NCBI RefSeq assembly: GCF_029813115.1
Contig: NZ_JAPZDS010000015.1
Span: 57,779-121,778 of the forward strand
Origin: Aureimonas sp. SK2
GTDB taxonomy: Bacteria; Pseudomonadota; Alphaproteobacteria; Rhizobiales; Rhizobiaceae
Reading direction: 5' to 3'
DNA length: 64,000 nucleotides
The stretch's first letter is position 1. Each line of letters starts with the position of its first letter. The position numbers were made by a program, and so were the translations under genes. Shown here piece by piece: positions 49,194-57,926 of this stretch. The notes beneath the pieces are model-generated. The model saw only the letters and a list, made by a program, of their open reading frames with translations, did no database searches and was not told where the DNA came from.

Positions 49194-49227
49194 GGCGCCC
49201 CGTCCGGTCGTTCACGGACGGGGCGCC
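49194..49227 (+). terminator. Stem-loop between urtA and urtB
   Basis: A 12-bp perfect stem (49194-49205 with 49216-49227) and a 10-nt loop, with only TT after it. It may act as a weak terminator or as a 3' stabiliser that keeps urtA mRNA more abundant than the permease genes. Confidence 0.6.
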
Positions 49228-49293
49228 TTGCCCTTCGCACTCCCCGACGTCCTCGACCGGTGCCCCGAGGCGCCCTCGTCCGGAGCGGATTCC

Positions 49294-50943
49294 ATGTCCG
49301 AATTCATAAGCCGGCTTAGCCGATCCTGCCGCCTCCTTGCCGGCCTCGCCCTCGCGGCGGTCCTCCTGTGCCCTTGGGGCGCCGCGGCGCAGGCGCAGGG
49401 CGCCGATCCCGCCGCCCTGGTCCAGGAGTTCGGCGGCAAGCGGAGCTTCGAGGAAACCGAGGCGACGATCCGGGCGCTTGCCGCCACCGGCGATCCCGCG
49501 GTGGTCCCGGCGCTGCAGGCCCTGTCCGACGGCAACCTCTACTTCGAGAAGGACGGCGGGCGCGTCGTGATCGGCGCGGGCTCGGGCGCCGAGATCCGCG
49601 TCACCGACGCGCTCACCGGCGAGGCGCTGGGCACGAGGGCCAAGGGCGCGCTCGACAAGGTGCGCGTCAAGAACTCCATCCGAACGCTAGTCGCCGAGTC
49701 CATGGGCGCGCTGACGCTCGGCTCGGACGACCCCGCCCGGCGCCTGGCCGCCGCATCGGCCCTGTTCGAGCGGGCGACGCCCGAGCAGCTCGACATGCTG
49801 GACGCCGCCATCGCCCGCGAAAGCGACCCGGCGGTGGACAAGGCTCTGGCCGAGGCCCGCGCGAGCGCCGTCCTGCGCTCCCACCGCCCGGCGGCCGAGA
49901 AGCTGGAGGCGGTCGCGACGCTCGCCGCGCGCGGCGACCGGCCGGCCCTGAACCTCCTGAACGCCGCCGCCTCCGACGCCGATGCGAGCGTCGCCGCCGC
50001 CGCCGCGCGCGGCGCGGCCTCCGTGGAAGGCACCATCGCCCTCTGGGGCCAGGCGCAGAACGTCTGGTACGGGCTCTCGCTCGGCTCCGTGCTGCTCCTC
50101 GCCGCCATCGGCCTCGCTATCACCTTCGGCGTCATGGGCGTCATCAACATGGCGCATGGCGAGATGGTGATGCTCGGCGCCTATACGACCTTCGTCGTCC
50201 AGCAGGCGATGCGCGACCACGCCCCGCAATGGCTCGACTGGAGCCTCGCGCTGGCCCTGCCGCTCGCCTTCCTGGTGGCCGGCTTCGTCGGATTCCTGAT
50301 GGAGCGCGGCATCATCCGCTTCCTCTACGGCCGTCCCTTGGAAACGCTGCTGGCGACCTTCGGCGTGTCGCTGATCCTCCAGCAGGCGATCCGCACCCTC
50401 TTCGGCCCGACCAACCGCGAGGTGTCGAACCCGTCCTGGATGTCCGGCTCCTTCGAGATCGGCCAGATGGCCGTCACCTGGAACCGGCTCTGGATCATCG
50501 TCTTCGCGCTGGCCGTCTTCGCCGCGCTTCTCTTCGTCCTCAACCGCACTTCGGCGGGGCTGAAGATGCGCGCCGTCACGCAGAACCGGCGCATGGCGGC
50601 CGCCATGGGCATCCGCACGCCGATGGTGGACGCGCTGACCTTCGCGCTCGGCTCCGGCATCGCCGGCATGGCGGGCGTCGCCCTCAGCCAGGTCGACAAC
50701 GTCTCGCCCGATCTCGGCCAGGGCTACATCATCGACAGCTTCATGGTGGTGGTCTTCGGCGGGGTCGGAAACCTCTGGGGCACGCTGGTCGGCGCCTTCT
50801 CGCTGGGCATCCTCAACAAGTTCCTCGAGCCCTATGCCGGCGCCGTGCTCGGCAAGATCGTGGTGCTCGTCCTCATCATCCTCTTCATCCAGAAACGGCC
50901 GCGCGGCCTCTTCGCCCTCAAGGGAAGGTTCGTGGACGCATGA
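49294..50943 (+). CDS. urtB: Urea-type ABC transporter permease UrtB
   Basis: The 549-residue protein has a signal-like N-terminus, a non-membrane N-terminal region (about 35-255) with helical repeats, and then a LivH-type permease (about 265-545) with LAITFGVMGVINMAHGEMVM and the LNRTSAGLKMRAVTQNRRMA loop. The long exported N-terminal extension is typical of UrtB. Start ATG 49294 (MSEFISRLSR). The end overlaps urtC by 4 bp. The permease passes the substrate bound by UrtA. Confidence 0.93.
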   Translation: MSEFISRLSRSCRLLAGLALAAVLLCPWGAAAQAQGADPAALVQEFGGKRSFEETEATIRALAATGDPAVVPALQALSDGNLYFEKDGGRVVIGAGSGAEIRVTDALTGEALGTRAKGALDKVRVKNSIRTLVAESMGALTLGSDDPARRLAAASALFERATPEQLDMLDAAIARESDPAVDKALAEARASAVLRSHRPAAEKLEAVATLAARGDRPALNLLNAAASDADASVAAAAARGAASVEGTIALWGQAQNVWYGLSLGSVLLLAAIGLAITFGVMGVINMAHGEMVMLGAYTTFVVQQAMRDHAPQWLDWSLALALPLAFLVAGFVGFLMERGIIRFLYGRPLETLLATFGVSLILQQAIRTLFGPTNREVSNPSWMSGSFEIGQMAVTWNRLWIIVFALAVFAALLFVLNRTSAGLKMRAVTQNRRMAAAMGIRTPMVDALTFALGSGIAGMAGVALSQVDNVSPDLGQGYIIDSFMVVVFGGVGNLWGTLVGAFSLGILNKFLEPYAGAVLGKIVVLVLIILFIQKRPRGLFALKGRFVDA

Positions 50944-52100
50944 TCACCGCCAAGCTTCTCGGACCGCGCGCCGTCTGGCTGGCCGTCGCGCTCCTCGCCC
51001 TCGCCATCCTGGTGCCGGTCCTCAACCTCGCGCTCCCGCCGGCCAGCCCGCTCCACGTGCCCGACCATCTCGTGCCGCTCTTCGGCAAGTATCTCGCCTA
51101 TGCGCTGCTCGCGCTCAGCCTCGACCTCGTCTGGGGCTATGTCGGGATCCTGTCGCTCGGCCACGGCGCCTTCTTCGCGCTGGGCGCCTATGCCATGGGC
51201 ATGTACCTGATGCGCCAGATCGGGGCGCGCGGCGTCTACGGCAACCCGGACCTGCCGGACTTCATGGTGTTCCTGAACTACAAGGAACTGCCCTGGTTCT
51301 GGTACGGGTTCGACCACTTCTGGTTCGCCGCGCTCATGGTCGTCCTGGTGCCGGGCCTGCTCGCCTTCCTGTTCGGCTACTTCGCCTTCCGCTCGAGGGT
51401 CACCGGCGTCTATCTCTCGATCATCACGCAGGCCCTCACCTACGCGCTGCTCCTTGCCTTCTTCCGCAACGACATGGGCTTCGGCGGCAACAACGGCCTG
51501 ACCGACTTCAAGGAAATCCTCGGGTTTCCGATCCAGGCCGCCTCGACGCGCGCCGGCCTCTTCGCCGCGACCGCGATCGCGCTGGCCGGCGGGGTGCTGG
51601 TGGTGGCCGCCGTCACGCGCTCCAAGCTCGGGCTCCTGATGGTGGCGGTGCGTGACGCCGAGGGGCGCACGCGCTTCCTCGGCTGGCGGGCGGAGCACGT
51701 GAAGCTCTTCGCCTTCACGCTGTCCGCCATGATGGCGGGCGTGGCGGGCGCGCTCTACGTGCCGCAGGTCGGCATCGTCAATCCCGGCGAGTTCGCGCCG
51801 CTGAATTCCATCGAGGTCGTGGTCTGGACGGCGGTCGGGGGTCGCGCGACGATCCTCGGGCCGGTGATCGGCGCCGTCCTCGTCAACGGGGGCAAGAGCT
51901 ACTTCACCGCCGCCGCGCCCGACGCCTGGCTCTTCATCCTCGGCGGCCTCTTCGTCTTCGTCACCCTCTTCCTGCCGCGCGGGATCGTCGGCACCTTCGA
52001 CCACGGGTGGCGCGCGCTGACGGATCGTCGCCGGGCCGCCCGCGCCGAGAAGGGCGTCGCCGCCGGCCCGGCCGAGCCCGCCGCCAATCCCGCGGAGTGA
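50940..52100 (+). CDS. urtC: Urea-type ABC transporter permease UrtC
   Basis: A 386-residue LivM-type permease with about ten helices. Visible motifs are LSLDLVWGYVGILSLGHGAF and, further on, SRVTGVYLSIITQALTYALL, RFLGWRAEHVKLFAFTLSAM and the VVWTAVGGRATILGPVIGA loop near the C-terminus. The conserved EAA-like cytoplasmic loop contacts the ATPases. It overlaps urtB as ATGA. A charged tail of about 35 residues follows the last helix. Confidence 0.93.
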   Translation: MITAKLLGPRAVWLAVALLALAILVPVLNLALPPASPLHVPDHLVPLFGKYLAYALLALSLDLVWGYVGILSLGHGAFFALGAYAMGMYLMRQIGARGVYGNPDLPDFMVFLNYKELPWFWYGFDHFWFAALMVVLVPGLLAFLFGYFAFRSRVTGVYLSIITQALTYALLLAFFRNDMGFGGNNGLTDFKEILGFPIQAASTRAGLFAATAIALAGGVLVVAAVTRSKLGLLMVAVRDAEGRTRFLGWRAEHVKLFAFTLSAMMAGVAGALYVPQVGIVNPGEFAPLNSIEVVVWTAVGGRATILGPVIGAVLVNGGKSYFTAAAPDAWLFILGGLFVFVTLFLPRGIVGTFDHGWRALTDRRRAARAEKGVAAGPAEPAANPAE

Positions 52101-52102
52101 CC

Positions 52103-52945
52103 ATGATGCAAGAGCCCTCCTTCGACCCCGCCCGTGTCTCGCCCCACCCCTACGCCACGCAGATGGCGGAGCGGCGCGAGCGGGAAGCGAAACTGCGCCC
52201 GCCCCGCGGCGAGACGCTCCTCTACCTCAACGGGGTCAACAAGGCCTTCGACGGGTTCAAGGCGATCAACGACCTGTCGCTGGTCGTGGCGCGCGGCGAG
52301 ATGCGCGCCATCATCGGCCCGAACGGCGCCGGCAAGACCACGATGATGGACATCATCACCGGCAAGACGCGGCCCGACACCGGCGACGTCTACTTCGCCG
52401 GCAACACCGACCTGACGAAACACGACGAGGCCGAGATCGCCTCGCTCGGCATCGGCCGCAAGTTCCAGAAGCCGACCGTCTTCGAAGGCCATACGGTGGA
52501 GGACAACCTGCGCCTCGCCCTGTCGGGCAGCCGATCGATCTTCGCCGCGCTCTTCCACAAGCGCATGGACGCGGAAGACGAGCGCATCGAGGAGATCCTC
52601 AGGACCGTGCGGCTCCTCGACAAGCGTGCGCGACCCGCCGCCGACCTCAGCCACGGCCAGAAGCAATGGCTCGAGATCGGCATGCTGCTCGCGCAGGATC
52701 CCGAGCTTCTCCTCGTGGACGAGCCCGTCGCCGGTATGACCGATGCCGAGACGGAGGAGACCGCCAAGCTCCTGCGGGACATCGCGCAAACGCGCTCTGT
52801 CGTCGTGGTCGAGCACGACATGCATTTCGTGCGCATGCTCGGCGTGAAGGTCACGTGCCTGCACGAGGGCCATGTTCTGGCCGAAGGTCCGCTCGACGCG
52901 GTCTCCGCCGACCCGCGTGTCATCGAAGTCTATCTGGGGCGCTGA
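52103..52945 (+). CDS. urtD: Urea-type ABC transporter ATP-binding protein UrtD
   Basis: The 280-residue LivG-type ATPase has Walker A IGPNGAGKTTMMDIITGKTR, FQKPTVFEGHTVEDNL (Q-loop), the signature ADLSHGQKQWLEIG, Walker B LLLVDEPVAGMTD and the switch histidine in VVVVEHDMHF. The serine-His signature LSHGQ is the form seen in UrtD. It lies 2 bp after urtC. With UrtE it forms the ATPase pair that drives uptake. Confidence 0.94.
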   Translation: MMQEPSFDPARVSPHPYATQMAERREREAKLRPPRGETLLYLNGVNKAFDGFKAINDLSLVVARGEMRAIIGPNGAGKTTMMDIITGKTRPDTGDVYFAGNTDLTKHDEAEIASLGIGRKFQKPTVFEGHTVEDNLRLALSGSRSIFAALFHKRMDAEDERIEEILRTVRLLDKRARPAADLSHGQKQWLEIGMLLAQDPELLLVDEPVAGMTDAETEETAKLLRDIAQTRSVVVVEHDMHFVRMLGVKVTCLHEGHVLAEGPLDAVSADPRVIEVYLGR

Positions 52946-52947
52946 CC

Positions 52948-53643
52948 ATGCTGGAAGTCTCGAACGTCGATCTCTTCTACGGCGCGGCGCAGGCGCTGCG
53001 CGGCGTCTCGCTGGAGGCCAAGGCCGGCGAGATCACCTGCGTGCTCGGGCGCAACGGGGTCGGCAAGACATCGCTGATGCGCGCCGTCGTCGGCCAGCAG
53101 CCGATCCGGCGCGGAACGATCCAGCTCGGCGGCGAGGATCTGGGGACGAGCGCGCCTTATGCGCGGGCGCGGGCCGGCATCGGCTTCGTGCCGCAGGGGC
53201 GCGAGGTGTTTCCGCTTCTCACCGTGAAGGAGAACCTCCAGACCGGCTTCGCCCCGGTGAAGCGAGCGGACCGCTCGATCCCCGAACACGTGTTCGACCT
53301 CTTCCCGGTCCTCAAATCCATGCTCGGCCGGCGCGGCGGCGACCTCTCGGGCGGCCAGCAGCAGCAGCTCGCCATCGGCCGCGCGCTGGTCACGCGCCCG
53401 CGCCTCCTGGTCCTGGACGAGCCGACGGAAGGCATCCAGCCCTCCATCATCAAGGACATCGGCCGGGCGATCCGCTACCTCAAGGAGGAGGCCGGCATCG
53501 CCGTGCTTCTGGTCGAGCAGTATCTCGACTTCTGCCGCGAGCTCGCCGACCGGGTCTACATCCTCGACCGCGGCCGCATCGTGTTCGCGGGCGTGGGAAG
53601 CGACCTCGACGACCCGGACGTGCGCAGGCACCTCATGGTTTGA
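52948..53643 (+). CDS. urtE: Urea-type ABC transporter ATP-binding protein UrtE
   Basis: The 231-residue LivF-type ATPase has Walker A VLGRNGVGKTSLMRAVVGQQ, signature GGDLSGGQQQQLAIGRALVT, Walker B LLVLDEPTEGIQPSIIKDIG and the switch histidine-position motif LLVEQYLDF, in which His is Gln, as usual in LivF/UrtE. It starts 2 bp after urtD, so all five genes form one unit (urtABCDE). It converges with the LysR gene with a 4-bp gap. Confidence 0.94.
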   Translation: MLEVSNVDLFYGAAQALRGVSLEAKAGEITCVLGRNGVGKTSLMRAVVGQQPIRRGTIQLGGEDLGTSAPYARARAGIGFVPQGREVFPLLTVKENLQTGFAPVKRADRSIPEHVFDLFPVLKSMLGRRGGDLSGGQQQQLAIGRALVTRPRLLVLDEPTEGIQPSIIKDIGRAIRYLKEEAGIAVLLVEQYLDFCRELADRVYILDRGRIVFAGVGSDLDDPDVRRHLMV

Positions 53644-53647
53644 GGCC

Positions 53648-54553
53648 TCAGCCGCCCCCGCCCATGGTCACCGACATGAAGGCGCGAAAGGCGGCGGCCG
53701 TCGGCACGATCGGGCGCGAGCGCGCCCAGGCGAGGCCCACATCCATGCTGGGGATCGGCTCCACCAGCGAGCGCACCTCGATGCGCTGCCCTTCCAGCGA
53801 CCAGGGCCGGTAGACCATGTCGGACAGGATGGTCACGCCCATGCCCGACGCCACCAGCGAGCGCACCGCTTCGACGGAAGCGGTGGTGAGCACCGCGCGG
53901 GGTCGCAGGCCCGCCGCGTCCCAGTAGCGCGACGCCGTCGTCTTGGCCTCGTCCACGGTCAGCATCACATAGTCCTCGGCCGCGACGTCCGCCAGGGTGA
54001 TGGCGGGGCGCGTGAGGAAGCGGTGATCCGCGGGCAGCCAGAGCCGGCGGCGCGAGCGCACCAGCGTCTCGGCGTCGATCTCGGTGGACCGCGCGAGGTT
54101 GGACACGAGCATCACGGCCATGTCGACCTCGCCCGCCACCAAGCCGTCTTCCAGCGCGTCGCGCGGCAGCTCGGACACTTCCACCTCGATCTGCGGGTGG
54201 AGCTTGCGGAAGCGGGCGTAGTAGCGGGACATGAAGTAGCCGACCACCGTGTAGGTCATGCCAAGCCGCAGCGTGCCGGCATGGCCCTCGCGGTCCCGCA
54301 GCGGGCTCTGGATCGCGGCCGCCACCGCGCCGGTGATGGCGCGCGCCCGCTCCAGGAAGCGCGTGCCCTCCATGGTCAGCCGGACGCCGGAATGGGTGCG
54401 GTCGAAGAGCCGGACGCCGAGCTCCGCTTCCAGCGACTTGATGGCGGCCGTCACGGCCGACTGGGAGATGTTCAGCTCCACCGCGGCATGGCTGACCTGG
54501 CCGCTGTCGGCCGTGGCGATGAAATAGTCGAGCTGTCTCAAAGTGATGGTCAT
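53648..54553 (-). CDS. LysR-family transcriptional regulator
   Basis: A 301-residue LysR protein with an N-terminal winged helix (LRQLDYFIATADSGQVSHAA, SQSAVTAAIKSLEAELGVRL, FDRTHSGVRLT) and a two-lobe ligand-binding domain (about 90-290). It is divergent from the hydrolase-carboxylase genes with a 133-bp gap that contains a 31-bp near-perfect inverted repeat. The likely job is control of the carboxylase genes and perhaps the adjacent transporters. The inducer is unknown. Confidence 0.93.
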   Translation of the reverse strand: MTITLRQLDYFIATADSGQVSHAAVELNISQSAVTAAIKSLEAELGVRLFDRTHSGVRLTMEGTRFLERARAITGAVAAAIQSPLRDREGHAGTLRLGMTYTVVGYFMSRYYARFRKLHPQIEVEVSELPRDALEDGLVAGEVDMAVMLVSNLARSTEIDAETLVRSRRRLWLPADHRFLTRPAITLADVAAEDYVMLTVDEAKTTASRYWDAAGLRPRAVLTTASVEAVRSLVASGMGVTILSDMVYRPWSLEGQRIEVRSLVEPIPSMDVGLAWARSRPIVPTAAAFRAFMSVTMGGGG

Positions 54554-54642
54554 CGCGATGCGGTCCCGGTGGGCGTATCGGTTTTTTCGATATCCTTTTC
54601 AGAAAATGACTATTTCACAAGATGCCGCGCTTGCGCAAAAAA

Positions 54643-54673
54643 TTCGCAACGCCAAAATTTTGGCAGTTGCGAA
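54643..54673. promoter_or_regulatory. Long inverted repeat in the LysR-pxpA gap
   Basis: TTCGCAAC-GCCAAAA on the left and TTTTGGC-A-GTTGCGAA on the right are complementary except for one unpaired A; the centre is AAAATTTT. It ends 13 bp before the hydrolase start codon. It could be the LysR operator or a hairpin in the transcript leader. A short TTGCGCAA palindrome lies just upstream. Confidence 0.6.
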
Positions 54674-54686
54674 GGCGGAGGGGTCG

Positions 54687-55409
54687 ATGGGGGTCACGCT
54701 CAACTGCGACATGGGCGAGGGGTTCGGCCTCTACCGCATCGGCGACGACGCCGGCATGATGCCCTTGATCGACGTCGCCAACGTCGCCTGCGGCTTCCAT
54801 GCGTCCGATCCCGACCACATGCGCAAGACGGTGCGCCGCGCGAAGGAAAACGGCGTGCGCGTCGGTGCGCACCCGTCGCTTCCCGACCTCGCCGGCTTCG
54901 GCCGGCGCGAGATGAAGCTCTCCCGCGAGGAGGTCGCCAACCTCGTGATCTACCAGACCGGCGCGCTGAAGGGCTTTCTCGAGGCCGAGGGCATGGCGCT
55001 CAACCACATCAAGCCGCATGGCAGCCTCTACGGCATGGCCGCCCGGCAGGAGGAGGTCGCGCACGGCATCTGCGACGCGGCGGCCGTGTTCGGCGTGCCG
55101 CTCTTCGGCATGACGGGCACGCTGCACGAGAGCGTCTACCAGGCGCGCGGCATCCCCTTCGTGCACGAGTTCTACGCAGACCTCGACTACGCGCCCGGCG
55201 GCGCGCTGATCGTCACCCGCGAGCACGAGGCCAAGGACCCCGAACTGATGGCGCGCCACTGCGTGCGCGCCCTGCGGGAGAACCAGGGCACGGCGAACGA
55301 CGGCAGCGCCTTTCCGGCCCGCGCCGAGACGATCTGCGTCCATTCCGACACGCCCAACGCGCTCGACATCGCCCGCGCCGTGCGCGCGGCGATCGCCCCC
55401 TGGCACTGA
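54687..55409 (+). CDS. LamB/YcsF-family (PxpA-like) amidohydrolase subunit
   Basis: A 240-residue protein of the LamB/YcsF family, a (beta/alpha) hydrolase-like fold. In the known 5-oxoprolinase PxpABC this subunit opens the activated lactam to glutamate. Visible motifs are LNCDMGEGFGLYRIGDD, DVANVACGFHASDPDHM, VGAHPSLPDLAGFGRREM, HIKPHGSLYGM and the C-terminal ICVHSDTPNALDIARAVR. Start ATG 54687 with GGAGG upstream. It heads the five-gene carboxylase set. In this set it is paired with biotin carboxylase genes, unlike the three-gene pxp operon, so the substrate may differ. Confidence 0.9.
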   Translation: MGVTLNCDMGEGFGLYRIGDDAGMMPLIDVANVACGFHASDPDHMRKTVRRAKENGVRVGAHPSLPDLAGFGRREMKLSREEVANLVIYQTGALKGFLEAEGMALNHIKPHGSLYGMAARQEEVAHGICDAAAVFGVPLFGMTGTLHESVYQARGIPFVHEFYADLDYAPGGALIVTREHEAKDPELMARHCVRALRENQGTANDGSAFPARAETICVHSDTPNALDIARAVRAAIAPWH

Positions 55410-55455
55410 ATTTGCAAGCCTTCGACCAGAACCCCGTTCCCCGGAGTTGCCCACG

Positions 55456-55689
55456 ATGCCCCAGATCCTCTCGCCTCTTCCCGGCACGTTCTACCGCAGC
55501 GCCTCGCCCGACAAGCCGCCCTACAAGGCGGACGGCGACGCGGTGGCGGTCGGCGACGTCGTCGGCCTCGTCGAGGTGATGAAGTCCTTCCACGAGGTGC
55601 GCTCGGACGTCGCCGGCACCAACGTGCGCTTCGTCGCCGACAACGAGGAGCCGGTCATGGCCGGTGCGCCGCTGGCGGACCTCGACTGA
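55456..55689 (+). CDS. Small biotin carboxyl carrier protein
   Basis: A 77-residue biotinyl domain, with the biotin-lysine in GLVEVMKSFHEV. It has EVMKS where AccB has EAMKM; the lysine and preceding Met are kept. There is no N-terminal AccB extension. Small carriers of this kind accompany split urea-carboxylase-like sets. It lies 46 bp after the YcsF gene. Its stop overlaps the ATG of the biotin carboxylase gene by one base (TGATG). Confidence 0.9.
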   Translation: MPQILSPLPGTFYRSASPDKPPYKADGDAVAVGDVVGLVEVMKSFHEVRSDVAGTNVRFVADNEEPVMAGAPLADLD

Positions 55690-57041
55690 TGCTGAAAAAA
55701 CTCCTCGTCGCCAACCGCGGGGAGATCGCGGTGCGCATCATCCGGGCCGCGAGGGATCTCGGCATCCGCACCGTCGCCGTGCATTCGGCGGCCGATGCGG
55801 ACGCCCTCCACGTGCAGCTCGCCGACGAGGCCGTCGCCATCGGTCCCCCGGCGCCCAAGAAGTCCTACCTCAGCATTCCCGCGCTCCTGAAGGCGGCCGC
55901 GGACACGGGCTGCGACAGCGTCCATCCCGGCTACGGGTTCCTGGCCGAGAACGCCGAGTTCTCCGATGCCGTGACGGCGGCCGGCCTCATCTTCGTCGGC
56001 CCGTCGGGCGAGGCGATCCGCCTGATGGGCGACAAGGTCTCGGCCCGCGAGGCGGCGGCAAGGGCCGGCGTGCCCGTCGTGCCGGGCTCGGCGGGTCGCG
56101 TCGTGGGGCTGGAGGCGGCGCGCGCCGTGCTTGGCCAGACCGGCTTCCCGGTGATGATCAAGGCGGCGGCGGGCGGCGGCGGGCGCGGTATCCGGATCGC
56201 CAACACGCAAGAAGAGTTCGACCAGGCCTTTCCGCAGGCCGAGGCCGAGGCGCTCGCCGCCTTCGGCGACGGCGGGCTCTACATGGAGAAGGTGATCGGC
56301 CGCGCCCGGCACATCGAGGTGCAGGTGCTGGCCGACGGCCGGGACGCCGTCCACTGCTTCGAGCGCGAGTGCTCGCTGCAGCGACGCCGGCAGAAGGTCT
56401 GGGAGGAGGCGCCCTCCCTTGCCCTGTCGCCCAAGCTTCGCGAGGAACTCTGCGCCTCGGCCGTCGCGCTCGCCAAGGCGGTGCACTATTCCGGCGCCGG
56501 GACGGTCGAATATCTCTACGACGAGGCCGCCGACCGCTTCTACTTCATCGAGATGAACACCCGCATCCAGGTGGAGCACCCCGTCACGGAGGCGATCACC
56601 GGCATCGACCTCGTGGCCGAGATGCTGCGCATCGCGGGCGGCGAACCGCTGCGGCTGAAGCAGTCGGATGTCGCGGTGAAGGGCCACGCGATCGAGGTGC
56701 GGCTCAACGCCGAGGATCCGGCCCGCGACTTCGCGCCCTTTCCGGGCACGGTGGAGGATCTTCGCATTCCCGGCGGCCCCGGCGTGCGCTTCGATTCGAT
56801 GCTCTATCCCGGCTACACGGTGCCGCCCTTCTACGACTCGCTGCTCGCCAAGCTCATCGTCCATGCCGAAACGCGCGAGGCGGCGATCGTCCGCCTTGTC
56901 CGGGCGCTCGGCGAGACCGAGATCGGCGGCCTGAAGACCACGAAGCCCCTGTTCCTCGCGCTCGCCGCCGATCCGGCCGTGCGCGCCGGAGACGTCCACA
57001 CCCGCTGGCTGGAAGGCTGGCTCACCGACAACAGCCTCTAG
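55689..57041 (+). CDS. Biotin carboxylase
   Basis: The 450-residue AccC-type enzyme carboxylates biotin with ATP and bicarbonate. Visible parts are LLVANRGEIAVRIIRAARDL, SVHPGYGFLAENAEFSDAV, ATP-grasp glycine loop IKAAAGGGGRGIRIANTQEE, ECSLQRRRQKVWEEAPS and EMNTRIQVEHPVTEAITGID. Full length and normal active site. As a second biotin carboxylase it is dedicated to the neighbouring carrier and carboxyltransferase genes and is not the fatty-acid enzyme, judged by its context. Confidence 0.93.
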   Translation: MLKKLLVANRGEIAVRIIRAARDLGIRTVAVHSAADADALHVQLADEAVAIGPPAPKKSYLSIPALLKAAADTGCDSVHPGYGFLAENAEFSDAVTAAGLIFVGPSGEAIRLMGDKVSAREAAARAGVPVVPGSAGRVVGLEAARAVLGQTGFPVMIKAAAGGGGRGIRIANTQEEFDQAFPQAEAEALAAFGDGGLYMEKVIGRARHIEVQVLADGRDAVHCFERECSLQRRRQKVWEEAPSLALSPKLREELCASAVALAKAVHYSGAGTVEYLYDEAADRFYFIEMNTRIQVEHPVTEAITGIDLVAEMLRIAGGEPLRLKQSDVAVKGHAIEVRLNAEDPARDFAPFPGTVEDLRIPGGPGVRFDSMLYPGYTVPPFYDSLLAKLIVHAETREAAIVRLVRALGETEIGGLKTTKPLFLALAADPAVRAGDVHTRWLEGWLTDNSL

Positions 57042-57050
57042 GGAGATCCG

Positions 57051-57926
57051 ATGTCGATACGCTTCAGCTTCGGCGGCGACGAACACATCTTCGGGGAGGT
57101 CTCCGAGGAAATGTCGCTCGCCTCCTTCTTCACCGGCCTGTCGATGTGCAAGGCCGTGCGCGACGCCGACATTCCCGGCGTCACCGAGATCTGCCCGGCG
57201 AACGCCAGCTTCCAGATCCGCTTCGACCCGGACCGGATCGGCCCGCAGGATCTCCTGAAGGAACTCCAGTCCTTCGAGGCGGCGGCCTCGCAGTCCGACG
57301 AGACGCTGGAAACGCGCATCATCGAGCTGCCGGTCTATTTCCAGGATCCCTGGACGCACGAGACCGGCCAGCGGTTTCGCGAGCGGCACCAGGACCCCTC
57401 CTCGACCGACCTCGAATACTCCGCCCGCATCAACGGCTACGCGAGCGTCGAGGAGTTCGTCGCGGCCTATTCCGGCCAGCCCTGGTTCGTCTCCATGGTC
57501 GGCTTCGTCGCGGGCCTGCCCTTTCTCTACCAGATGGTCGAGCGCCAGCGGCAGATCGAGGTGCCGAAGTACTTGAGGCCCCGCACCGACACGCCCAAGC
57601 TCACCATCGGCCACGGCGGGTGCTTCGCCGCGATCTACTCGGTGCGCGGGGCGGGCGGCTACCAGATGTACGGCGTGACGCCGGCGCCGATCTACGACCC
57701 GACGCGGAAGGTGAACTACCTCCGCGACGAGATGTGCCTCTTCAGGCCGGGCGACATCGTGAAGTTCAAGGCGATCGACCGGGCCGAGTACGACGCCACG
57801 CTGGAGGCGATCGAGGCCGACACCTTCGCCCCCACGATCCGGCCCTGCTCCTTCAACCTCGCCGCGTTCAACCGCGACATTCCCGGCACCAACGCCAAGC
57901 TGATGGAACTTCTCGATGGCCGTTAA
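57051..57926 (+). CDS. Carboxyltransferase domain protein, subunit 1 (PxpB/allophanate hydrolase subunit 1-like)
   Basis: The 291-residue protein belongs to the CT_C_D family (KipI/PxpB). It has VDRIGPQDLLKELQSF-like front, and the core FVSMVGFVAGLPFLYQMVER, IGHGGCFAAIYSVRGAGGY and MYGVTPAPIYDP. With the next protein it forms the unit that is the carboxyltransferase half of urea carboxylase and the 5-oxoprolinase core. An N-terminal segment of about 90 residues is longer than KipI. It lies 9 bp after the biotin carboxylase gene and overlaps the next gene by 11 bp. Confidence 0.88.
   Translation: MSIRFSFGGDEHIFGEVSEEMSLASFFTGLSMCKAVRDADIPGVTEICPANASFQIRFDPDRIGPQDLLKELQSFEAAASQSDETLETRIIELPVYFQDPWTHETGQRFRERHQDPSSTDLEYSARINGYASVEEFVAAYSGQPWFVSMVGFVAGLPFLYQMVERQRQIEVPKYLRPRTDTPKLTIGHGGCFAAIYSVRGAGGYQMYGVTPAPIYDPTRKVNYLRDEMCLFRPGDIVKFKAIDRAEYDATLEAIEADTFAPTIRPCSFNLAAFNRDIPGTNAKLMELLDGR

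Noticed and set aside
53284..53295. Palindrome GAACACGTGTTC with the CACGTG core of parS
   Set aside because: It lies within urtE, lacks the TTTC/GAAA flanks of parS and is explained by coding sequence.
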